Shown here: one piece after another, positions 1-7,188 of the stretch
Position numbering within the stretch: position 1 is the first letter of the stretch
How the letters are laid out: the number at the start of each line of letters is the position of its first letter
Assembly (NCBI GenBank): GCA_002449915.1
Contig: DJXY01000196.1
Location: 1 to 7,816 of the forward strand
DNA from: Oribacterium sp. UBA6992
GTDB taxonomy: Bacteria > Bacillota > Clostridia > Lachnospirales > Lachnospiraceae
Length of the DNA: 7,816 nt
Direction of reading: 5' to 3'
Notes under the pieces: model-generated
Seen by the model: the letters and a program-made list of their open reading frames with translations, nothing else
What the model was told of the DNA's origin: nothing
Databases searched by the model: none
Position numbers and translations under genes: made by a program

Positions 1-1153
1 ATGTGAATATGGCATTGCCCAGGTTCCAAGGATGACGGACAAACCAAAGCTTGCGTTTCATAAGGAGCAGGTGCTGGAAACCATCCGGAATGCCAAAAAG
101 CCGTTTATTTACTGTGGCGGCGGAGTGGTTTCCTCCGGCGCGGAAAAGGAGCTTCTGGAGCTTTCCAAACGGCTGGATGCCCCTGTAGGACTCAGCATGA
201 TGGGACGTACGGCACTGCCGGATTCCTATGAGTATAATCTCGGTATGTGTGGCATGCATGGTAAATTTGCCGCAAGTAAGGCCCAGTCCGAATGTGATCT
301 TATGATTGCAGCAGGTGTACGGTTCTCAGATCGTGCGACCGGCGATCTCATGAAATATACCAGTAAATGCAAAGTGATCCATATTGATATCGATAAGGCG
401 GAGATCGGTAAAAATGTAAATCCGGATCTCTCGGTGCAGGGCGATGTCAAGGAGATCCTACAGTATCTTTTAAGCGAGCTTGAGCCGGTGAAGCATCCGG
501 AGTGGCGTAAGGAAATCGAAAATTATAAAGCCAAGGGCTCTGTAAAGCGTCCCGGTGAGTTTGTACCTGAAAATATCATCGAGGCGGTGCGGAAGCATAC
601 CAAGGATGACACAGTTGTCGCCACGGATGTGGGACAGCATCAGATGTGGACGGTTCAGTACTATGATTTTGAGAAACCGAGAACACTACTTACCTCCGGT
701 GGCCTTGGAACCATGGGCTACGGACTGGGGGCTGCGATTGGCGGTTGTATCGGTGTCGGACGGAAACGTACAGTTCTGTTTACCTCTGAGGGCAGTTTCG
801 GTATGAACTTAAATGAGCTTTGTACGGTTGTGAGCCAGGATCTGCCGATTACCATTGTAATCCTGGATAATGGCGTACTTGGTATGGTACGGCAGTGGCA
901 GGGGATCTTTTACGGCGGAAGATATTCGGAAACAACGCTTAACAGAAAGACCGATTTCCCGGCGCTTGCGGAAGCATTTGGACTAAAGGGCTTCTCTGTA
1001 CATAGCATGGAGGAACTGAACCGGGTGCTGGAGGAAACCGATACTGGAGATGAAGGTGCATATCTGATTGACTGCCATATTGACAAGGATGAAAATGTGT
1101 ATCCGATGATTCCGCCAGGAAAATCGATTGACAGTATTATTTTTAAGAACTAA
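1..1153 (+). CDS. ilvB: Acetolactate synthase large subunit, 5'-truncated by window edge (IlvB1)
   Basis: This is the catalytic subunit of acetohydroxyacid synthase, which makes 2-acetolactate or 2-aceto-2-hydroxybutyrate in the cytoplasm with ThDP, Mg and FAD. The frame is open to the left edge (first full codon at base 2), so the ATG at 32 is internal. About 384 residues are visible of a family length near 560, so most of the N-terminal ThDP domain with the catalytic Glu is off-window. The central domain shows GMCGMHG and GVRFSDRATG. The C-terminal ThDP domain shows TDVGQHQMW, SGGLGTMGYG, LDNGVLGMVRQWQ (selectivity Trp at 896-898) and the usual tail YPMIPPGKS. Oddities: the GDG motif reads SEG (785-793), and the usual LPAAIGA reads LGAAIGG. 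It is followed 26 nt later by a small-subunit gene, as expected for an AHAS pair. The family call is secure; full activity is uncertain. Confidence 0.95.
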   Translation, partial: CEYGIAQVPRMTDKPKLAFHKEQVLETIRNAKKPFIYCGGGVVSSGAEKELLELSKRLDAPVGLSMMGRTALPDSYEYNLGMCGMHGKFAASKAQSECDLMIAAGVRFSDRATGDLMKYTSKCKVIHIDIDKAEIGKNVNPDLSVQGDVKEILQYLLSELEPVKHPEWRKEIENYKAKGSVKRPGEFVPENIIEAVRKHTKDDTVVATDVGQHQMWTVQYYDFEKPRTLLTSGGLGTMGYGLGAAIGGCIGVGRKRTVLFTSEGSFGMNLNELCTVVSQDLPITIVILDNGVLGMVRQWQGIFYGGRYSETTLNRKTDFPALAEAFGLKGFSVHSMEELNRVLEETDTGDEGAYLIDCHIDKDENVYPMIPPGKSIDSIIFKN

Positions 1154-1179
1154 TCCATCATCATGCGAGGTGCCAGGAA

Positions 1180-1440
1180 ATGAGCAGGTTTACCATTGAC
1201 CTCTGGGTCAACAATAAATTTGGCGTATTAAACCGTATCACAGGACTCTATGCAAAGCGGTGCTATAATATCGAGTCCATCCATGCTGGTCCTACGGAAA
1301 TCCCGGGTGTGACCAGAATCGAGATTGTTTCCACCGGAGATGATTATATGCGGACACAGGTTGTGTCCCAGTTGGAGAAGCTCTATGATGTCCGGAAGGT
1401 GGAAATCACCAATGAGGACAAGAGTTATCCGGACCACTAA
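1180..1440 (+). CDS. ilvN: Acetolactate synthase small subunit, short single-ACT form (IlvN1)
   Basis: This is the regulatory subunit of AHAS, expected to bind the large subunit encoded just upstream, stimulate it and carry feedback inhibition by branched-chain amino acids. The 86 residues are essentially one ACT domain (about residues 3-78): NNKFGVLNRITGLYAKRCYNI, then a beta-rich stretch ending near VRKVEI. Asn12 and Gly15 match the positions that contact valine in E. coli IlvH (Asn11, Gly14), so ligand binding looks possible. The length resembles the short E. coli IlvN/IlvM class rather than the usual 160-residue IlvH class, which is also present downstream. The start is supported by GAGGTG at 1167-1172, 7 nt before the ATG. 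It is probably co-transcribed with ilvB1. Confidence 0.93.
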   Translation: MSRFTIDLWVNNKFGVLNRITGLYAKRCYNIESIHAGPTEIPGVTRIEIVSTGDDYMRTQVVSQLEKLYDVRKVEITNEDKSYPDH

Positions 1441-1446
1441 ATTGAA

Positions 1447-1470
1447 TTTAAAGCACTCCATTGCTTTAAA
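1447..1470 (+). other. Intercistronic hairpin between ilvN1 and ilvC
   Basis: A perfect 9-bp inverted repeat, TTTAAAGCA / TGCTTTAAA, encloses a 6-nt loop. It begins 7 nt after the ilvN1 stop codon. The stem is AT-rich and is not followed by a T tract, so it is unlikely to be an efficient intrinsic terminator. A processing or stabilising hairpin ahead of the ilvC message, or a protein-binding palindrome, is more plausible. The rest of the gap up to the ilvC ribosome binding site shows no convincing promoter. Confidence 0.5.
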
Positions 1471-1502
1471 GATATATCAATTACAAGCACATTTTTAAAT
1501 GA

Positions 1503-2544
<1,042 letters not shown>

Positions 2545-2571
2545 TTTGCTTAAGGCAGGATAAAACTATGC

Positions 2572-2594
2572 GGAAGCCGCAGCATGCGGCTTCC
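2572..2594 (+). promoter_or_regulatory. GC-rich hairpin abutting the ilvA ribosome binding site
   Basis: A perfect 10-bp inverted repeat, GGAAGCCGCA / TGCGGCTTCC, has a 3-nt GCA loop. Its right arm ends directly against the ilvA Shine-Dalgarno TGGAGG (2595-2600). There is no T tract, so it is not an ordinary terminator. Its position suggests control of ribosome access, or a block to exonucleases that protects the downstream ilvA message. The last four stem bases (TTCC) could instead pair with GGAA inside the ribosome binding region (2599-2602), giving a small competing hairpin. Confidence 0.5.
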
Positions 2595-2608
2595 TGGAGG
2601 AAAATATT

Positions 2609-3805
2609 ATGGAACTAACACTGGACCGGGTCTATCAGGCAGCTCATGTGCTTAAACCCGTAGTCAATCGCACCGAGCTGGTACATGCGACCAGGATCAA
2701 TACAAACTGTGACCTTTATCTCAAAACAGAGAATCTGCAGAATACAGGTTCTTTTAAGATCCGGGGTGCATATTTCAAGATATCCACGTTGACCCGGGAG
2801 GAGAAGGACAGAGGTGTGGTAGCATGCTCTGCGGGAAATCATGCACAGGGAGTTGCACTGGCGGCAACCCGTGCCGGTACCAAATCCACGATTTTCCTCC
2901 CTGCCATTGCACCGATTTCCAAGGTGGAAGCTACCCGTGGATACGGTGCAGAGGTACGTATGATTGATGGTGTCTACGATGATGCCTACGAGGCTGCGGT
3001 AAAATACCAGCAGGAAACCGGAGCGGTTTTTATCCATCCGTTTAATGATCCGGATGTCATTGCAGGTCAGGGTACCATCGGACTGGAAATTATGGACCAG
3101 CTAAGCGACGCGGATGCTGTGATAGTACCGATCGGCGGAGGCGGATTGATTTCAGGAATTTCCTTTGTGGTTAAAATGCTGAATCCCCGCTGTAAGGTCT
3201 ACGGTGTGCAGGCAGCAGGTGCAGCATCTATGTATCAGGCTATCAAGGATCATAAGCTGGAAGGACTTGACAGCGTGTCAACATTTGCGGATGGTATCGC
3301 GGTTAAAAAGCCTGGCGATGTTACCTTTGACATGGTTTCCAAATATGTGGATGACATTGTTACGGTTACAGATGATGAGACAGCAGCTGCGATCCTGACC
3401 CTGATGGAAAAGCAGAAGGTGGTATCAGAGGGCGCTGGTGCTGTTCCTGTAGCGGCGGTGCTTTTTAACAAGCTTCCGGTGGAAGGCAAGAAGGTTGTCT
3501 GTGTTGTCAGCGGCGGTAATATTGATGTCAATATCCTTTCCCGCGTAATTAACCGGGGTCTCATAAAGGAAGGCCGGAAGGCAGAGCTTACCATTGAGCT
3601 CCTGGATAAGCCGGGACAGCTGGTTGCTGTTTCCCGTATTATTGCTTCCATGGGCGCCAATGTCACCAAGGTGGATCACAACAGCTCCGCAGAAAATACC
3701 GACATCAACGGATGCTATCTTACGGTGCAGATGGAGACAAGAGACTTTGCCCATATTGAAGCCATCCGTCAAAAATTTATTGAAGAGGGATTTAAGCTCG
3801 TCTGA
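2609..3805 (+). CDS. ilvA: Threonine ammonia-lyase (threonine deaminase) with one C-terminal ACT domain
   Basis: This PLP enzyme deaminates L-threonine to 2-ketobutyrate, the entry step to isoleucine. The 398 residues comprise a fold-type II PLP domain (about 1-320) and one ACT-like domain (about 325-398, ELTIELLDKPGQL). Visible features are the PLP Lys50 in TGSFKIRG, SAGNHAQG at 74-81, the glycine phosphate loop GGGGL at 176-180, and SGGNID at 301-306. The length fits the roughly 400-residue single-ACT type, not the 514-residue E. coli IlvA or the 329-residue AMP-activated TdcB. The ACT domain implies allosteric control, probably by isoleucine or valine, but the ligand cannot be read here. 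Its position between ilvC and a second AHAS pair supports a biosynthetic rather than catabolic role. TGGAGG lies 8 nt before the ATG, next to a strong hairpin. Confidence 0.95.
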   Translation: MELTLDRVYQAAHVLKPVVNRTELVHATRINTNCDLYLKTENLQNTGSFKIRGAYFKISTLTREEKDRGVVACSAGNHAQGVALAATRAGTKSTIFLPAIAPISKVEATRGYGAEVRMIDGVYDDAYEAAVKYQQETGAVFIHPFNDPDVIAGQGTIGLEIMDQLSDADAVIVPIGGGGLISGISFVVKMLNPRCKVYGVQAAGAASMYQAIKDHKLEGLDSVSTFADGIAVKKPGDVTFDMVSKYVDDIVTVTDDETAAAILTLMEKQKVVSEGAGAVPVAAVLFNKLPVEGKKVVCVVSGGNIDVNILSRVINRGLIKEGRKAELTIELLDKPGQLVAVSRIIASMGANVTKVDHNSSAENTDINGCYLTVQMETRDFAHIEAIRQKFIEEGFKLV

Positions 3806-3849
3806 AATGATACTTCTTTGAAATTTTTTGAGACTCAAATCCTTAAATG

Positions 3850-3886
3850 AAAATCCCGGCGGCATGAAACTGCCGGGATTTTGTCT
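3850..3886 (+). terminator. Intrinsic terminator or attenuator-like hairpin between ilvA and ilvB2
   Basis: A perfect 11-bp stem (AAAATCCCGGC at 3850-3860, GCCGGGATTTT at 3872-3882) has an 11-nt loop. The GC-rich core is flanked by A on the left and T on the right, the arrangement of a bidirectional intrinsic terminator, although the T run after the stem is short (TTTTGTCT). It lies 20 nt before the ilvB2 start, so either transcription partly ends after ilvA or the element is bypassed in a regulated way. No leader peptide or T-box stem is visible in the 101-nt gap. A weak possible promoter (TTGAAA at 3818, TTAAAT at 3843, 19-nt spacer) is too poor to call. Confidence 0.65.
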
Positions 3887-3894
3887 AGCTATGT

Positions 3895-3902
3895 AAAGGA
3901 GG
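3895..3902 (+). promoter_or_regulatory. Strong ribosome binding site of ilvB2
   Basis: AAAGGAGG is a near-perfect match to the anti-Shine-Dalgarno sequence. It is only 4 nt from the ATG at 3907, somewhat close but workable. It fixes the ilvB2 start, which agrees with the family N-terminus (MTGADAIVRCLEKEGV). It lies 12 nt after the terminator-like hairpin, so a ribosome here would not disturb the stem. Confidence 0.75.
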
Positions 3903-3906
3903 ATAT

Positions 3907-5535
3907 ATGACAGGTGCCGACGCCATCGTAAGGTGTCTTGAAAAAGAAGGCGTGGAGTATGTATTTGGCTATCCTGGAGTGGCAATTGCGCCGTTTTATG
4001 ACAGCATCCTGGATACCGACATTAAAACCGTGCTGGTGCGGGAAGAGCAGAATGCAGCGCATGCCGCCAGTGGATATGCGAGAACCAGCGGTAAGGTCGG
4101 GGTGGCAGCAGTCACCTCCGGTCCCGGCGCGACCAATCTGATTACCGGGATTGCGACGGCATTTGCAGACAGCATTCCTATGGTGTGCATTACCGGTCAG
4201 GTCAACAGTCATTTGATGGGCAGCGATGTTTTCCAGGAAGCGGATATTTCGGGTGCCTGCGAATCCTTCGTAAAGTACAGCTACATTATCCGGAATGTAC
4301 AGGAGATCCCTGAGGTCTTAAAGGAAGCGTTTTATATCGCCAGTACCGGACGTCAGGGACCGGTGTTGATTGATATCCCGATTGATGTACAGAAGGAGGA
4401 AATCAGCCGCTTCCGCTATCCGGAGGAGGTTAAGCTCAGAACCTATAAGCCCACGGTGCAGGGAAATAAGGTACAGATGGATAAGCTGCTTAAGGAACTG
4501 AAGAAGGCAAAGCGTCCGATCCTCTGTATCGGCGGTGGAGTACATCTCAGCCATGCGGAGCAGGAGGTAAGAGAGTTTGTCAACCGGAACCAGCTGCCGA
4601 CAGTTGCTACCATGATGGGGATCGGAGTCATGCCTACAGATGATCCGTACTATTTTGGAATGGTTGGAAACAACGGCAGAAAGTATGGAAACCGGGTGAT
4701 GAATGAAGCGGATCTCATTCTCATGGTAGGCGCGAGGGTTGCTGACCGAAGCATCAGCCAGCCGAGTCTGATTACTGAGGGGAAGGTGCTGGTGCATATT
4801 GATGTGGATCCGGCGGAAATCGGTAAAAATGCGGGTCCGACGATTCCATTGGTCGGAGACATTCGCAGCATTTTTACGGTGCTCAATAAAGAAGCTCCTG
4901 CCGGAGACTATACGGAGTGGATGGAGCATTTAAATGAAGTGAGAAGCGAATATCTGGAGTCGATTCATCATCGTCTGGAGCAGGAAAATCCGGATTATGT
5001 ATCCTCTTTTAAGTTTGTCCGGACGCTCTGCCGGAGCTTACCGGATACTGCGGTATATGTTGCGGATGTAGGACAGAATCAGCTCTGGTCCTGTGCTGGA
5101 TACTTTATGAAAAAAGGAAAGTTCTTTACCTCCGGCGGCATGGGAACCATGGGATATGCGATTCCGGCAGCAGTAGGTGCAAAGCTTGCGGATCCTGCGC
5201 GGGAGGTTGTAGCGGTCTTAGGAGATGGCGCGTTTCAGATGAGCATGATGGAGCTTGGCACGATGCGGCAGTACCATGTGCCTGTCAAGATCTGCGTGTT
5301 TAAAAACAATGTACTGGGGCTTGTCAGACAGTATCAGCATCTTACCTATCATGATCGTTTTTCCGTAACGGATTTAAGCGGAAGTCCGGAGCTTGACAAG
5401 CTTGCGGAAGCCTATGGCATGAAATACCGGAAATTACGCTCGGATCAGGGCATGCAGGAGGCTATTGACGCATTTCTTGAAAAAGAGGAGTCCTTTCTTC
5501 TGGAAGTGGATACCGATCCGGATGAGGTGGTGTAA
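3907..5535 (+). CDS. ilvB: Acetolactate synthase large subunit, second divergent copy (IlvB2)
   Basis: This is a second AHAS catalytic subunit. The 542 residues cover the ThDP-N domain (about 1-165), central FAD/ThDP domain (about 190-320) and ThDP-C domain (about 380-530). Catalytic Glu47 lies in VREEQNAAH, TSGPGATN is at 70-77, and DVFQEAD is at 107-113. The cofactor motif GDG at 439-441 with Asn467-Asn468 is intact. Departures from typical AHAS: VRHEQ reads VREEQ, GMHG reads GNNG (254-257), and the selectivity Trp of VxQWQ is Tyr476 (codon 5332-5334). The protein stops at DTDPDEVV, before the usual PM(I/V)PPG C-terminal tail that IlvB1 keeps. The next gene starts directly after the stop codon, so it pairs with the 159-residue small subunit. 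An acetolactate synthase role is likely. A shift away from 2-ketobutyrate is inference from studies of this Trp in E. coli AHAS II. Confidence 0.93.
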   Translation: MTGADAIVRCLEKEGVEYVFGYPGVAIAPFYDSILDTDIKTVLVREEQNAAHAASGYARTSGKVGVAAVTSGPGATNLITGIATAFADSIPMVCITGQVNSHLMGSDVFQEADISGACESFVKYSYIIRNVQEIPEVLKEAFYIASTGRQGPVLIDIPIDVQKEEISRFRYPEEVKLRTYKPTVQGNKVQMDKLLKELKKAKRPILCIGGGVHLSHAEQEVREFVNRNQLPTVATMMGIGVMPTDDPYYFGMVGNNGRKYGNRVMNEADLILMVGARVADRSISQPSLITEGKVLVHIDVDPAEIGKNAGPTIPLVGDIRSIFTVLNKEAPAGDYTEWMEHLNEVRSEYLESIHHRLEQENPDYVSSFKFVRTLCRSLPDTAVYVADVGQNQLWSCAGYFMKKGKFFTSGGMGTMGYAIPAAVGAKLADPAREVVAVLGDGAFQMSMMELGTMRQYHVPVKICVFKNNVLGLVRQYQHLTYHDRFSVTDLSGSPELDKLAEAYGMKYRKLRSDQGMQEAIDAFLEKEESFLLEVDTDPDEVV

Positions 5536-6015
5536 ATGAAGAGGATATATTCTGTACTGGTAGAAAACCGATCCGGCGTCCTCTGCAAGGTTGCCGGACT
5601 TTTCTGGAGACGCTGCTTTAACATTGATTCCCTTGCGGTGGGTGAGACCGAGGATCATTCCGTTTCCAGTATGACGATTGTGAGTTCCGGAGACGAGCGG
5701 ACCTTAGAGCAGATCGAGAAGCAGCTTAACAAGAAGCTGGATGTCATTAAGGTCCGGACCTTTGAGGAAAGTGAATGCATCTCGCGTGAGTTAACCCTTG
5801 TAAAGGTAAAGTATAACCGGAACAACCGGAAGGATATCATGGAAAACTGTCAGATCATGGGGGCAAAGATTGTAGATCTCTCCAAGACACAGATGATGAT
5901 CGAGATCTGCGATACGCCGGAGCGAGTGGAGATTTTTCTCAAAACGCTCCGTACCATCAGTATCGTCGAGATTGCCCGGACAGGAACCCTGGCACTCATG
6001 AAGTGTAAGGAATAG
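5536..6015 (+). CDS. ilvN: Acetolactate synthase small subunit, standard two-domain form (IlvN2/IlvH type)
   Basis: This is the regulatory subunit for the second AHAS. Its 159 residues match the usual IlvH length: an N-terminal ACT domain (about 1-78) and a C-terminal domain (about 84-159) that in this family contributes to large-subunit activation and valine response. The valine-site residues Asn11, Gly14 and Asn29 (NRSGVL, RRCFNIDS) are present, so valine feedback inhibition is plausible. The ATG follows the ilvB2 TAA with no gap, and its Shine-Dalgarno GAGGTG (5524-5529) lies inside the last ilvB2 codons, which is translational coupling giving balanced subunits. It is the last gene of the cluster in view. 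No terminator separates it from the convergent recombinase gene 8 nt away. Confidence 0.95.
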   Translation: MKRIYSVLVENRSGVLCKVAGLFWRRCFNIDSLAVGETEDHSVSSMTIVSSGDERTLEQIEKQLNKKLDVIKVRTFEESECISRELTLVKVKYNRNNRKDIMENCQIMGAKIVDLSKTQMMIEICDTPERVEIFLKTLRTISIVEIARTGTLALMKCKE

Positions 6016-6023
6016 AAGATAGA

Positions 6024-7091
6024 TCAGTCCTCCCGGAGATGCACCTTGTTACGTGCGGAGCGGCGGCGTTCATCCTCCAGAGCGGCATAATGCTTTTTGG
6101 TTGTATTGACATCATTATGTCCCAGGACATCTGCTACGAGGTAAATATCTCCGGTTTCCCGGTAGAGATTGGTGCCGTAGGTACTACGCAGCTTATGTGG
6201 TGTGATATGCTTTCCGGGAGTGACAGTCATCGCATATTTTTTTACAAGATTTTCCACCGCCCGGACACCGATGCGCTTATTCTGGAGCGAGAGAAACAGG
6301 GCATCCTCACTTCCGGATTTTGGGATCAGGTGCTTCCGCATCTCGACATACTCCCGGAGAATGCTTTCCACCTCGTCCCCGAAATATACGGTTACTTCCT
6401 TTCCGCCTTTTCTGTGGATGTGAATGCCGTCATTATTAAAATCCACATCGGAGAGATTGAGTCCGACACATTCGCTGACACGGATGCCGGTGCCAAGCAT
6501 CAGATTCATCATGGCAGAGTCACGCAGCGCAGTTTTTTCATGGAACTGCTGTTGCTTTTTTGTAAGACGGTTTCCCGACTCAACCTCATCCAGAAAATCC
6601 GCAACCTCATTGGTATCCATGCGGATGATGTCCTGCTCCCTGAGCTTTGGAAGAGATACCAGCGCAGCAGGATTCTGATGAATGATCTCATCCTTGTAGA
6701 GATAGTTGTAAAAGCTCTTTAAAGAGGCTATTTTGCGCTTTATACCTCTTGTGCCATTAAGTATACCCTGCGAGGCAGAAGATGCCGTATCGGAGGCTGT
6801 AGGACGGTATTTGAGGTATTCCATGTATTCCTCAAGGTCAAGCACGCTTACCTTTTCGATCTCCTCCGGTGTGAAGTCGCGGATTTTATGATCCTTGTAC
6901 ACAGGGTTCTCGTCAATCAGATACTGAAAAAACACCTTTAAATCATAGGCATAGGCAATCCGTGTCCGGGAGGAGGTCCGGGGCTCGATCCCGCGGAAAA
7001 AGGTGCTGCAAAGCTCCGGAAGCTCTTTCGTAAGCTCCCGGAGCTTTTTTATATTGCGGATTTCCTCCTGCTGACTGTATTTCAGTTCCAT
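6024..7091 (-). CDS. Tyrosine recombinase, Xer-like (XerS-type architecture)
   Basis: This is a site-specific recombinase that acts on DNA through a 3'-phosphotyrosine intermediate. The 355 residues include an N-terminal helical extension (about 1-35), a core-binding SAM-like domain (about 40-150) with a polar insert at 100-116, and a catalytic domain (about 155-345). The whole catalytic set is visible: Arg204 (GTGIRVSE), Lys228 (HRKGGK), His299 and Arg302 (HKLR), His325 (LGHNDV) and nucleophile Tyr335 (KKHY). Length and layout, including the EYLKYRP-type segment and long linker, resemble the single Firmicute recombinase XerS more than XerC/XerD (about 300 residues); this is a judgement from memory of the family. 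Phage-integrase partners such as an excisionase or repressor are absent nearby, which favours a housekeeping or solo role. AAAGGAGG (7097-7104, minus strand) lies 5 nt before the ATG. A promoter and repeat array lie upstream. Confidence 0.92.
   Translation of the reverse strand: MELKYSQQEEIRNIKKLRELTKELPELCSTFFRGIEPRTSSRTRIAYAYDLKVFFQYLIDENPVYKDHKIRDFTPEEIEKVSVLDLEEYMEYLKYRPTASDTASSASQGILNGTRGIKRKIASLKSFYNYLYKDEIIHQNPAALVSLPKLREQDIIRMDTNEVADFLDEVESGNRLTKKQQQFHEKTALRDSAMMNLMLGTGIRVSECVGLNLSDVDFNNDGIHIHRKGGKEVTVYFGDEVESILREYVEMRKHLIPKSGSEDALFLSLQNKRIGVRAVENLVKKYAMTVTPGKHITPHKLRSTYGTNLYRETGDIYLVADVLGHNDVNTTKKHYAALEDERRRSARNKVHLRED
7010..7050 (+). terminator. Terminator-like hairpin on the + strand inside the recombinase gene
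   Basis: On the + strand, AAAGCTCCGG (7010-7019) pairs perfectly with CCGGAGCTTT (7038-7047) around an 18-nt loop, and a run of six T follows at 7045-7050. That is the layout of an intrinsic terminator for transcripts running rightward from the ilv cluster, antisense to the recombinase. On the recombinase strand the same bases encode the repetitive LRELTKELPELC segment, so the pairing could be a by-product of that coding repeat. Confidence 0.3.
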
Positions 7092-7129
7092 GAGAGCCTC
7101 CTTTATCGATCTACGAAATGCCTGCCAGG

Positions 7130-7158
7130 ATTATTGTTCTCGTTACTTCTCGTTACAA
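7130..7158 (-). promoter_or_regulatory. Candidate promoter of the recombinase gene
   Basis: On the minus strand, -35 TTGTAA (7153-7158) and -10 AATAAT (7130-7135) are separated by exactly 17 nt, matching the vegetative sigma consensus at 4/6 and 5/6. The start codon lies about 38 nt beyond the -10, leaving a short leader that contains the AAAGGAGG site. The spacer contains a tandem pair of 10-bp repeats (7137-7156), and a short palindrome, CCTGCCAGG (7121-7129), sits at the expected transcription start. Both could bind a regulator. Confidence 0.55.
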
Positions 7159-7188
7159 GTATAGTTTATCATTACTTTTTATCGTTAC
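7137..7188 (-). repeat. Four direct copies of a 10-bp element upstream of the recombinase
   Basis: On the minus strand the copies read GTAACGATAA (7179-7188), GTAATGATAA (7166-7175), GTAACGAGAA (7147-7156) and GTAACGAGAA (7137-7146), consensus GTAAYGAKAA. Gaps between them are 3, 9 and 0 nt. The first overlaps the MATE stop codon; the last two lie at the -35/-10 spacer. Possible roles are an operator for autoregulation, recombinase-binding arms, or remnants of an attachment or dif-like site. The repeats are seen directly; the roles are inferred. Confidence 0.7.

Noticed and set aside
3818..3848. Possible promoter TTGAAA/TTAAAT before ilvB2
   Set aside because: The 19-nt spacer and weak -10 make it no better than chance in an AT-rich gap.
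5530..5540. Frameshift joining ilvB2 and ilvN2
   Set aside because: Both proteins are complete at the junction and in the same frame, separated by a clean TAA then ATG, with a ribosome binding site inside ilvB2.
6039..6722. 227-codon + strand frame opposite the recombinase
   Set aside because: The minus-strand frame encodes a complete recombinase with all catalytic residues; the + frame has no supporting start signal or recognisable motif.
6024..7091. Recombinase as evidence of a prophage or integrative element
   Set aside because: No excisionase, repressor, structural or conjugation genes, tRNA target or flanking attachment repeats are visible; a solo Xer-like gene between housekeeping genes explains it.
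7137..7188. CRISPR array
   Set aside because: The repeats are only 10 bp with gaps of 0-9 nt and no cas genes; the layout is that of binding sites.
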